The position numbers and the translations under genes were made by a program. The notes beneath the pieces are model-generated. The model was not told where the DNA came from, searched no databases, and was given only the letters and a program-made list of their open reading frames with translations. Below, piece by piece: positions 1 to 6,782 of a stretch of 24,378 bases of DNA; the first letter of the stretch is position 1; each line of letters opens with the position of its first letter. Source of the DNA: a virus. The DNA is taken from IMG/VR virus record IMGVR_UViG_3300032092_000246, positions 1-24,378 of that record; one strand, written 5' to 3'.

Positions 1-681
1 AGATTCGTACTGTATGGTCATAGAACTTTCTGCTGTGCCGCCGTCGGCGTAGTCAACATTTCCATGGTTCCAATTTTGTATTCTAGGATTTATCAGTGTA
101 TATCCGTTGAAGCGGCTACGACTCATGGTATAGATACTGATACTGTTAAAAAAGTCAAATTTCTTATCATTATCTAGACCATATCGATAATTGTCAAAAC
201 TTGTGCCCGCATTTCTATAGTGCAGGTCTTCGTAGGCATTTAATGGTAATTTGCGGTCTTGGATATAGGCAGCGTAATATATTGCCCACATTGAATTAAC
301 AATTCCGAGATTATCATCATGCATGGTAATATTAACGGGATCATAGTCTATTGATTTGTACAATAGTTTTTTTCTATTGTACTGATTTTTTGTAACCATT
401 TGAAAACTAAACTTTGGTAATTCTACATTTTTGCAAAGCAGTGCAACTTCTTGATTGTGTTTGGCCGTAAATGCTGTGGCATTGTGCGCAGAAGAATTAA
501 TTTCAAATACTGCATAATAAAGAAACTTGTGCCTCGGAGCAAGTCTAAATGTATCGTCAACAAAAATTCTGGCGGCATGCTGATAATCGGCCATAATGCC
601 TTTTGGCTTAGTAATACCGCCAAGTACTCCTGTAAAGAAGTTACCATCACCTAATAGATATCTCGTGAATTTATTCGCCAT
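1..681 (-). CDS. Tail-tube-fold virion structural protein (partial, C-terminus outside window)
   Basis: The frame is open from an ATG at 681 to the window edge, giving 227 residues without a stop, so the C-terminus lies beyond position 1. The product starts MANKFTRYLLGDGNFF. It contains a segment around residues 84-130 (KNVELPKFSF, then a basic patch, then ITMHDDNLGIVNSMW) and a later FNGYTLINPRIQNW motif followed by an acidic DYADGGTAESS stretch. This pattern resembles T4-like tail-tube-fold proteins (gp19 and the gp48/gp54 tube-initiator group), so I infer a tube-like or baseplate-hub-proximal virion protein rather than gp19 itself, which lies next door. The start has no Shine-Dalgarno sequence but is preceded by a late-promoter motif (CATAAATA) ending exactly 5 bases upstream. 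A terminator separates it from gp19, so it is its own transcription unit. The family assignment is from memory of sequence patterns and is moderately secure. Confidence 0.7.
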   Translation of the reverse strand, partial: MANKFTRYLLGDGNFFTGVLGGITKPKGIMADYQHAARIFVDDTFRLAPRHKFLYYAVFEINSSAHNATAFTAKHNQEVALLCKNVELPKFSFQMVTKNQYNRKKLLYKSIDYDPVNITMHDDNLGIVNSMWAIYYAAYIQDRKLPLNAYEDLHYRNAGTSFDNYRYGLDNDKKFDFFNSISIYTMSRSRFNGYTLINPRIQNWNHGNVDYADGGTAESSMTIQYES

Positions 682-686
682 ACAAT

Positions 687-694
687 TATTTATG
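687..694 (-). promoter_or_regulatory. T4-type late promoter, leaderless configuration
   Basis: The minus strand reads CATAAATA, one base from the T4 late -10 consensus TATAAATA. It is followed by ATTGT and then the ATG at 681. If the motif occupies -13 to -6 as in T4, transcription would begin on the A of the start codon. Confidence 0.65.
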
Positions 695-698
695 TCAC

Positions 699-724
699 AA
701 AAAAGCCCGGTATAAAACCGGGCT
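699..724 (-). terminator. Rho-independent terminator after gp19
   Basis: On the minus strand a perfect 7-bp stem (AGCCCGG / CCGGGCT) with a 7-base loop is followed by six Ts. It lies 18 bases beyond the gp19 stop codon and before the late promoter of the next gene, so it separates the gp18-gp19 unit from the downstream gene. Confidence 0.9.
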
Positions 725-742
725 GTTTTGAATCAATTAAGA

Positions 743-1372
743 TTACGCTGCGCCTGGAGTTAGTCCAGTAATTGCTTGAGTAGCTGCTTGACGACCAACT
801 AGTGTACCAACACCAACTGTACCAGCTTCGTGTAGGATGTTGTCATATCTAATGCTTAGTGCAACAGTGGCAACTTCGTTAGTTCCGTAGTTTAAATCAC
901 CGTAGTCGGTGTTTTGTAGGAAGCAACCAAAGCACTCAAATGTTTCTAACACTGCTGGGCCTAGAGCACCGTTACCACCGTCTAGTACTTCGACACGAGT
1001 TGTGAACTTGTAGTCAATACCAGAACGAGCACTTGCCTGCTCCAAGAAGTCGAATTGCTTCTGAATCTGTTGTCCAACTAACCTGATAACATTGCCTGCG
1101 GCGTCATCGCGGACGTTTAGGGTCAACATTTCATGCGTTGGCTTACCACTCAAATAGATCTTTGAGTTGTAAATAGGAACTTCGATCTCTTCAAAAGCAA
1201 TCTTAGGTCTACTTACGTCGATGACCTGCTTGGTTAATTCTGTACTAGCCTGCGTACCAAAGCCAAGCAATGTCACTCTGAAGCGGTACTTCAGTTTTGG
1301 CATCAACATACCAGTATTGGTACCAGGACCAGCTGGGTTGATCGAAAAGTTATTTAATGATGTAATTGGCAT
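743..1372 (-). CDS. gp19: Tail tube protein gp19
   Basis: This 209-residue protein forms the inner tube of the contractile tail, through which DNA passes. The N-terminal part has the pattern MPKLKYRFRVTLLGFG, followed by the IDVSRPKIAFEEIEVPIYNS strand region and the KIYLSGKPTHEMLTLNVRDD turn typical of T4-like tube proteins. A C-terminal GTNEVATVALSIRYDN strand closes the fold. It is longer than T4 gp19 (163 residues). It follows the sheath gene by 16 bases on the same strand, the classical 18-19 order, and has its own ribosome binding site (ACGGAG) 8 bases before the ATG. A strong terminator follows it. Residues 125-150, rich in glycine and alanine, may be an exposed loop. The identification rests on sequence pattern plus position beside gp18 and is secure. 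Confidence 0.92.
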   Translation of the reverse strand: MPITSLNNFSINPAGPGTNTGMLMPKLKYRFRVTLLGFGTQASTELTKQVIDVSRPKIAFEEIEVPIYNSKIYLSGKPTHEMLTLNVRDDAAGNVIRLVGQQIQKQFDFLEQASARSGIDYKFTTRVEVLDGGNGALGPAVLETFECFGCFLQNTDYGDLNYGTNEVATVALSIRYDNILHEAGTVGVGTLVGRQAATQAITGLTPGAA

Positions 1373-1388
1373 TTCTTTGCTCCGTTAA

Positions 1389-4300
1389 TTAAATTTCACC
1401 AGTATTCTTGATGCGTACTGGGATATAGATGAATTCTACTGCCTTAACTGGCTCAATAGCAATATCAACATACAACTCATTACGATCAACTCTACTTGGT
1501 GTGTTATTTGACTCATCACAGACCACTGCAAAGTCATATAGAGCTCTTAGACCAACTAATTCTAATAACAAGCTCTCTACTGCGCCTTTGATTTCATCAC
1601 GGGTGATAGAATCGTTTGGTTCAAACACATATGGACGGGCTAGTTTTGTTAGCTGGCTTCTTAGATAAACAACTAGACGAGCTACGTTAATTCTATCTAA
1701 TGCGCTGGCATTTCTAGCACGAGTCTTTTGACCATAAGCAACTAGACCTACTCCAACAAAGAATGGAATTGGGTTAACTTTTAGATCATAAAGCACATCT
1801 CTTGTACCTTCGTTCAATGCTACAGTTTGGAATTCACCGCTTAGTGCATCAATGTAACCAACTGCTGTTGCGTTGCTAATACCACCACGTCTTGTACCAG
1901 CTGGTGCAAACCACGGATAGCTAACTTGGTCGCTTAGGGCAAATGTCTTCAACATCATGTGTGATGCTGGAACAACTGCGTTAGCGCCACCTAGGTCTGT
2001 GGTAAATCCGTTTGGATAGTAAACTGCGCAATATTCATCATAGCTCACAATACCGTCGTCACCGTTGTCTGTTACTAGAGCAGCATTAGTACCCCAGTTC
2101 AACAATGATGTTGCATCGCTTGGTAAGCGTAATGGTGTGTCACCGATAACAAACGCTGTTTGACCACGATCAATATTCAAGCTGATCAAGTTCTGTAGTG
2201 TCTCTGGATATCCAGGAGCAGCGATCAAGTTAAAGTTTCTGCGCTCTTCGTCGCGGATTTCAATGCTGGTGTCAATTACTGACTTCATTGCCTGAACAAC
2301 AACCTTACGCTGTGCGAGACGACCAAATGCGCCTGAACCGTCTTCGTTGTTACCACTTTCTGTAGTCCAACGATCTGACCAGTAACCACTCATGCTTTCG
2401 CCGGAAACAAACGCTGCACCATTTAGTGTAGCAGCACCAGTTCTTGCATTGTCTGCGGCCAGATCAATGTAGCTGTCTTGATATTTCTTAACGTTGCCAC
2501 CACTTCTGCGTAGATTCCATAGCAACATACCTTTTGGATATAGTGCTGGATCTGGAGCATCTGGATCTAAGAAATTGTTTTGTAGTAGATCAGCAATAGT
2601 GCTTGGTGTGCTTGATGCGCCGCTAGTTGCCCAACGAGCATCGGCAAATAACACACCTTGATCTGTAATTTGATCTGTCTTGTCAACTAATGCCCACTCT
2701 AGGTTTAGTCCATCCCATTTGTAAATTGTTGGATAGTTTTCCATGTCGGCTGTGCTGATCCATAGATCACCGTTGACTAGAGCTGTACCGTCGCTTTGGC
2801 CATTAGCTGCTGCCGGAGCAGTTGCGCCCACAATAGGACCGCCTGGGCTTGTTTGTAGTGCCGATGAAGCATTGTAGTATGGGCTTGTAGCGTGTTTGTA
2901 ACCAACCCAAGTGCGACCATTATGAACCATCATGTCAACTTCAGCAAAGTTGTTGTTGTACCATAGTTGACCATCTGCTGGCTCGTTTAATGGAGCATCT
3001 GGACTTGCTGCAAAACCGTTTGTGGCTTCGTCAGCTAGTGGACGCCAATTAGTAACAACATAGTCGTCGGCTGCTTCTGTAGGAGCTGTATAGAAGTTAG
3101 CTGTACCAGCTTCTGTAACCACATTATAAGGGGTAAACAATGCTGCCACAGGATTTCCTGTACCGCCTGTATCAGTTAAACGAATCTCGCCACCAACTTT
3201 GTGTGACAAAGTAATTGTGTTGTCTGCTGTAACTGCTGCTTCAATGTGATTTGTAACTGGGGCACCGGCTGTGTCGGACATTGAAATTGCATTGATAGCC
3301 GCTGCTAATGTTTCAGCATCAGCAGTTGATCCAGCTGCTGTAAAGCTAACTGTAGTGGCTGCTGAAAGTGCTAGGCTACCTTTGATAGTTTGTTTGATAG
3401 TAAATGTCTTAGCACCTGCTGCAAATGTGCCTGCTGTGATAGCTGCTGATTCAACAACTGTTGCACCTGTAGTTGCTCTTCTCCAAACACGGAAACTCAA
3501 CTCTTTGAAAGTTGTATCGCGAGTATCTGGGGCTTCGTCTGTGCCATCAGCATAGCTGAATTGTTCTTCAGCGTTAGCTAAAACAAAGATGCTGTCTGAT
3601 GGAATATTTGTACCACCACCGCTGCGATCTAGATAATATAGTGAACTTGCACTTGTATCATAGATTGGAGCATCATAGGCCACCCATGCACCTGTAGCAG
3701 AATTCCAACGCTTGACTCTCCAACGAGCGCCTTCGCCTGGCTCAGTTGTTTTTAACCATACGCTTCCAGTTGGCTTTGGCTCTGTGTCACTGCCTTTGAA
3801 TTCTGGAACGCTAGTGTGGGGAGCAATAGATAATGTTGGGGGGAAGTATTCACCTGCAATTATTCCAAGAGTACTAGTCGTAGTTGATGTTGCGTGGACT
3901 AGGTTGCCGGTTCCAACTGCTAAAACAATGCTACCAGAGCTCGTTGAGTCAGCTTGTCCTTCTGTTGCACCATTGCTGTAAAAGTTAATTTTGTTGTTTA
4001 CTAGTTTAGCATATACACCTGAACTTCCGCCCATTGCTGTATTAATGTCGCTAACTAGACTTGCCGGAGTTACACCCGATGCAGTAATTAGTGTCCCATT
4101 TAATGAGAAAGTATCGCTGACTGACCATGAACCTGTAGTACTAAGTGTTTTAGAAGTAACTGTTGCCCAGCTAGCTGCCCAACCACCACTACCTACTTTA
4201 ACCCATGTACCGGCCGCTACCAAGCTACCGCTTTCGTTGTAACCGCCGCCTGGGCTCTTAAAGTAAATTCTTGCTATTTCTTTTTGTACGGTACCAGTTT

Positions 4301-4895
4301 CAAATACCACAGCATAATCGCCGATAGATCCAACTGATCCTCTTGGTGCGTTGCTGGTGATTTTTGTTGTTGCATCATCGTCTGTTAACACAATCGGCTC
4401 TTTCATTGTGAATGATTGGCCGCCTGTGGTGTCACCGGCTGCGCCGTTCCACTCGAAGATACCGTATGTTGTTGCACGAGTATCAACCCACCATGCACCA
4501 TCAGTTGGCTCTGCGCCTGGCTCTGTTGCCGTGCCTTCTAGCTCGTTTAGGTTAACATTGGCTCGTACAATAAATGCACTTGCTGAAACACCTAAGTAGC
4601 TGTAAGCTGCCAACAATCCATATTCATTACGCTCACTACCGTGAATCGGTGTGTTGCTAGGTGTCTTTTCAAAGAAAGGAACACCAAACAAGTCACCAAC
4701 ATCTTTCTGACTTGTTAATCTAAATGCTTTTCCAGCATTTGCTTTTGTTGTCGCAGTAGCAGTACCTGTGCCTGCTCCATTGCTTTTATCCTGTGCTGTA
4801 GCTACAACAATAAGAGGAGTGGTACCAGGTTCAGCTGGTGTATAAAAGCTCTCATCAATTATCGTAACTTGTACGCCTGGGGAAACTAGTGCCAT
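1389..4895 (-). CDS. gp18: Contractile tail sheath protein gp18, enlarged
   Basis: The sheath subunit polymerises around the tube and contracts on infection. The N-terminus (MALVSPGVQVTIIDESFYTP) and the last ~250 residues (PWFAPAGTRRG, NPIPFFVGVGLVAYGQKT, LDRINVARLVVYLR, ending in VEFIYIPVRIKNTGEI) are clear T4-like sheath regions. I chose the ATG at 4895 because it has AGGAG at a spacing of 8; an upstream in-frame ATG at 4925 lies only 2 bases past the late promoter motif. At 1168 residues it is far longer than T4 gp18 (659). The extra ~500 residues sit in the middle. They hold several W-rich modules of the form P..G.lW...y.W.G..W plus two alanine/threonine-rich beta domains containing NGT- and DINTA/AAINA-type segments. 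These probably project from the sheath surface. The gene is cotranscribed with gp19. Confidence 0.96.
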   Translation of the reverse strand: MALVSPGVQVTIIDESFYTPAEPGTTPLIVVATAQDKSNGAGTGTATATTKANAGKAFRLTSQKDVGDLFGVPFFEKTPSNTPIHGSERNEYGLLAAYSYLGVSASAFIVRANVNLNELEGTATEPGAEPTDGAWWVDTRATTYGIFEWNGAAGDTTGGQSFTMKEPIVLTDDDATTKITSNAPRGSVGSIGDYAVVFETGTVQKEIARIYFKSPGGGYNESGSLVAAGTWVKVGSGGWAASWATVTSKTLSTTGSWSVSDTFSLNGTLITASGVTPASLVSDINTAMGGSSGVYAKLVNNKINFYSNGATEGQADSTSSGSIVLAVGTGNLVHATSTTTSTLGIIAGEYFPPTLSIAPHTSVPEFKGSDTEPKPTGSVWLKTTEPGEGARWRVKRWNSATGAWVAYDAPIYDTSASSLYYLDRSGGGTNIPSDSIFVLANAEEQFSYADGTDEAPDTRDTTFKELSFRVWRRATTGATVVESAAITAGTFAAGAKTFTIKQTIKGSLALSAATTVSFTAAGSTADAETLAAAINAISMSDTAGAPVTNHIEAAVTADNTITLSHKVGGEIRLTDTGGTGNPVAALFTPYNVVTEAGTANFYTAPTEAADDYVVTNWRPLADEATNGFAASPDAPLNEPADGQLWYNNNFAEVDMMVHNGRTWVGYKHATSPYYNASSALQTSPGGPIVGATAPAAANGQSDGTALVNGDLWISTADMENYPTIYKWDGLNLEWALVDKTDQITDQGVLFADARWATSGASSTPSTIADLLQNNFLDPDAPDPALYPKGMLLWNLRRSGGNVKKYQDSYIDLAADNARTGAATLNGAAFVSGESMSGYWSDRWTTESGNNEDGSGAFGRLAQRKVVVQAMKSVIDTSIEIRDEERRNFNLIAAPGYPETLQNLISLNIDRGQTAFVIGDTPLRLPSDATSLLNWGTNAALVTDNGDDGIVSYDEYCAVYYPNGFTTDLGGANAVVPASHMMLKTFALSDQVSYPWFAPAGTRRGGISNATAVGYIDALSGEFQTVALNEGTRDVLYDLKVNPIPFFVGVGLVAYGQKTRARNASALDRINVARLVVYLRSQLTKLARPYVFEPNDSITRDEIKGAVESLLLELVGLRALYDFAVVCDESNNTPSRVDRNELYVDIAIEPVKAVEFIYIPVRIKNTGEI

Positions 4896-4927
4896 ATCGT
4901 TATCTCCTGAGTTTAGTTCTCTCATAA

Positions 4928-4935
4928 TATTTAGC
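4928..4935 (-). promoter_or_regulatory. Late promoter for gp18-gp19
   Basis: The minus strand reads GCTAAATA, matching the T4/cyanophage late -10 motif (NATAAATA or CTAAATA). It lies 32 bases upstream of the gp18 ATG, leaving a conventional leader that contains AGGAG at 4904-4908. Confidence 0.6.
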
Positions 4936-4987
4936 GTAGTCTAGGAAAAATGGCTACTTATAACATATTGAAAAGGGGCAGAAAAGG

Positions 4988-4995
4988 TGTAAATA
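4988..4995 (+). promoter_or_regulatory. Late-type promoter for the zinc-finger/HNH-like gene
   Basis: TGTAAATA is followed by TCTGT and an ATG at 5001. This is the same motif-N5-ATG layout as at 687-694 and 6755-6762, and the bases TGT before ATG are also shared. It supports 5001 as the start. Confidence 0.5.
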
Positions 4996-5000
4996 TCTGT

Positions 5001-5336
5001 ATGAGACCTTTATGCAAATGCGGTTCTAGACCCCGTGCAGTCAACTACAAGAAAAACAACAGAATCTACTACCGTAGCCTCTGCGAGATCTGCATGTCTC
5101 ACGGAGTTAATCATGGAATACCCCGCTGGTTTAGGGCGGGGTATCGTATGAAATTACAATGCGATCGGTGTGGATTTAAAAGCGTTCACAAAGAACCGTT
5201 TAGGGTTTTTCATGTAGACGGCAATCTCGACAACTGCCGTCCTGCTAATTTAAAAACAGTTTGTGCTAATTGTGCTCAGGTATTAGCCAAGGACGGAGTT
5301 AACTGGAAGCAAGGAGATCTCGTTGCTGACTATTAA
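5001..5336 (+). CDS. Small zinc-finger, HNH-like protein
   Basis: The product has 111 residues from the ATG at 5001 (MRPLCKCGSRPRAV). An earlier in-frame ATG at 4950 adds 17 basic residues. I prefer 5001 because a late-promoter motif lies 5 bases before it and the N-terminus MRPLCKC matches related marine-phage proteins I recall. Two cysteine pairs (CKC and CEIC) form a first probable zinc site. A second is CDRC with VCANC, and between them FHVDGNLDNCRPANLK resembles the HNH core H..DGN..N....NL. The final histidine normally found after the last cysteine pair is replaced (CANCAQ), so nuclease activity is uncertain. The 3' end overlaps the convergent dNMP kinase gene by 54 bases. It could be a homing-type nuclease remnant or a DNA/RNA-binding regulator. 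Confidence 0.75.
   Translation: MRPLCKCGSRPRAVNYKKNNRIYYRSLCEICMSHGVNHGIPRWFRAGYRMKLQCDRCGFKSVHKEPFRVFHVDGNLDNCRPANLKTVCANCAQVLAKDGVNWKQGDLVADY
5118..5144. repeat. GC-rich inverted repeat inside the HNH-like gene
   Basis: ATACCCCGC (5118-5126) and GCGGGGTAT (5136-5144) form a perfect 9-bp stem with a 9-base loop. No T-run follows on either strand, so it does not look like an intrinsic terminator. It encodes the GIPRWFRAGYR segment. Confidence 0.7.
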
Positions 5337-5936
5337 TTTTGCCTGTTGATACAAATCGTCAATTGACTGGTTGTTGTCAATGATAGTATCAAACTCTGTG
5401 CCAACCCAGGCTGTTTCGCTAGCATGAATCTTACGCATTTTTAAATCTTGCGTTGCCCAATTATGGCCTTTGTTGGCTTCAATTGCAGTATCGTACCACT
5501 CAGGCAAGTTTCCTCGCTGCACCCATACAATTTTTCCACCTGCATCTCGTATACTTTGTATTTCGTTAGGGAAGCGGCAGTCGCTGATTACTACATTGTC
5601 TTTGCTAGTACGGAGTTTATTTTCTAGGCTGGCAATCCAAATGTCGTCATGGAATGATCTACGGCAAACTTCTGTGCCCCAGTATTGCAATACCCATCTA
5701 GGAGTTAGAGTAGGCATTGCCAGTCGTTCTGCCCACCACGGATCTACTTGTTCTCGCCACTCGCGGGCTTCTTTTGTGCGCCCTTCGAGCATGGTGCGGT
5801 CCCACCCAAATACTGCTGCCACTGCATCTTTAAGTGTGTTAGCAAATGACTCTCGCCTAAATTCGTGGAAGTTAACAAGGTAATCAGCAACTGTATCTTT
5901 GCCGCTGCCGATGAATCCGCATATTCCTATAATCAT
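5283..5936 (-). CDS. gp1: Deoxynucleoside monophosphate kinase (T4 gp1-like)
   Basis: It phosphorylates dNMPs to dNDPs with ATP, supplying phage DNA synthesis in the cytoplasm. The Walker A motif GFIGSGKDT is at residues 7-15, followed by a lid-type region rich in arginine (EGRTKEAREWREQ). The conserved WGTEVCR..FHDDIWI block (about residues 86-102) and VVISDCRFPNE (about 115-125) match the T4 gp1 family. At 217 residues it is slightly shorter than T4 gp1 (241). The start has AGGAG at a good distance (ATAGGAGACATTT-ATG). A near-consensus sigma-70 type promoter sits immediately upstream, so expression is probably early and independent of the flanking structural genes. Its last 54 bases overlap the convergent HNH-like gene. 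Confidence 0.92.
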   Translation of the reverse strand: MIIGICGFIGSGKDTVADYLVNFHEFRRESFANTLKDAVAAVFGWDRTMLEGRTKEAREWREQVDPWWAERLAMPTLTPRWVLQYWGTEVCRRSFHDDIWIASLENKLRTSKDNVVISDCRFPNEIQSIRDAGGKIVWVQRGNLPEWYDTAIEANKGHNWATQDLKMRKIHASETAWVGTEFDTIIDNNQSIDDLYQQAKLIVSNEISLLPVNSVLG

Positions 5937-5955
5937 AAATGTCTCCTATAAGACA

Positions 5956-5984
5956 AGTATACTATAGAATAACTACAAGGTCAA
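5956..5984 (-). promoter_or_regulatory. Sigma-70-like (probably early) promoter for dNMP kinase
   Basis: On the minus strand TTGACC (5979-5984) and TATACT (5956-5961) are separated by exactly 17 bases, one mismatch each from the TTGACA/TATAAT consensus. It lies in the 54-base gap after the neck-protein gene and 19 bases before the dNMP kinase ATG. Confidence 0.75.
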
Positions 5985-5990
5985 CTCTGG

Positions 5991-6749
5991 TTAACCAATT
6001 ATGAAGCTGTAGCCAGAACCGCCTGACACTAGAGTTTCTAATTCTTTGGTTAGACGATCTAGATCCGTTTGTGCTTCTGCTTTCACAGACGCACCGTTTA
6101 GACTTGAACCACCTTGAGGTCCTGCAATTTGCGCAAACTTTTCACGAGCCTGTCCTAACATCATTTTACAGTTGGCTAGACTGTAATCTTTAACCCATTG
6201 CCCTGCATAGGTATCGTTGATGATACCAAAATCTGGACGAGTATTATACACCCATAGCATTACTTCTTCTTCACCGCGGGGGCGTTGTTGAATGATCAAT
6301 TTACGATGAGTTGGATGCCATGTAAAGTTGATAAAACTACCAAACATTTTACCTACTAGTTCTTGGTACTGACTGAATAATTCGTAAGTTAATAAGCCAC
6401 CCATATTTGTTGATGATAACAAATAGGTGTTTGTATAGGCCATGTTAAACGGTTCAAATACTGTACCGCCGGTGCCGTTACCACTTCTTGAACCAACACT
6501 GCGACGGAAAATCTGACGCACCTGTTGAATTTCTTTTGGAAGAATGTATTCGTTGGTATCCTGTTTCAGTGTCATAAATGCATAACTTTCTTCTACAGCG
6601 TTATCACTTCGTTGGCGGAAAACAGCTAGACTTCGAGTCAGTGCAATTTCGTAGTGCTGGGGGTCTAATTCAATGTCAATCATGCCGTCGCCCAGCATGA
6701 GTTTGCAGTAGTCGTAGACTTCTTTTTTGGCTTGATCTATTTGGTTCAT
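5991..6749 (-). CDS. Neck/head-tail connector protein, gp13-like
   Basis: The 252-residue protein begins MNQIDQAKKEVYDYCKLMLGD and continues GMIDIELDPQHYEIALTRSL. This helix-(L.LG...I.v.l...q...ai..al) pattern is typical of connector/adaptor proteins that dock on the portal and of T4 gp13. NEYILPKEIQQVRQIFRR and MFGSFINFTWHPTHRKLIIQQRP follow, and the C-terminus has AREKFAQIAGPQGGSSLNG. I recognise close relatives as conserved structural proteins of marine T4-like phages. The gp13 label is inferred from the N-terminal pattern and from the neighbouring gp14- and gp15-like genes, although here it is on the opposite strand to them. There is no Shine-Dalgarno sequence; a late motif ends 5 bases before the ATG, suggesting a leaderless mRNA. 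The role (sealing the filled head and joining the tail) is inferred. Confidence 0.7.
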   Translation of the reverse strand: MNQIDQAKKEVYDYCKLMLGDGMIDIELDPQHYEIALTRSLAVFRQRSDNAVEESYAFMTLKQDTNEYILPKEIQQVRQIFRRSVGSRSGNGTGGTVFEPFNMAYTNTYLLSSTNMGGLLTYELFSQYQELVGKMFGSFINFTWHPTHRKLIIQQRPRGEEEVMLWVYNTRPDFGIINDTYAGQWVKDYSLANCKMMLGQAREKFAQIAGPQGGSSLNGASVKAEAQTDLDRLTKELETLVSGGSGYSFIIG

Positions 6750-6754
6750 ACAAC

Positions 6755-6762
6755 TATTTATC
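6755..6762 (-). promoter_or_regulatory. Late promoter for gp13-like gene, leaderless configuration
   Basis: The minus strand reads GATAAATA-GTTGT-ATG, with the motif 5 bases from the start codon at 6749. It is arranged head-to-head with the plus-strand motif at 6768-6775, so one 33-base gap drives both directions. Confidence 0.65.
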
Positions 6763-6767
6763 GTAGC

Positions 6768-6775
6768 GGTAAATA
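6768..6775 (+). promoter_or_regulatory. Late promoter for gp14-gp15 operon
   Basis: GGTAAATA is followed by 7 bases and the ATG at 6783. No Shine-Dalgarno sequence fits in that space, so the transcript would have a leader of about two bases or none. Confidence 0.55.
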
Positions 6776-6782
6776 TACTACT

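Noticed and set aside
423-654. Two short open frames in the first 700 bases (one per strand)
   Set aside because: The minus-strand frame from the ATG at 681 is open across the whole region and encodes a recognisable tail-tube-like protein; the others are shadows.
3271-4599. Plus-strand open frames antisense to the sheath gene
   Set aside because: They lie wholly within gp18 on the other strand, have A/V/L/S-rich shadow composition caused by sheath codon bias, and lack ribosome sites or recognisable domains.
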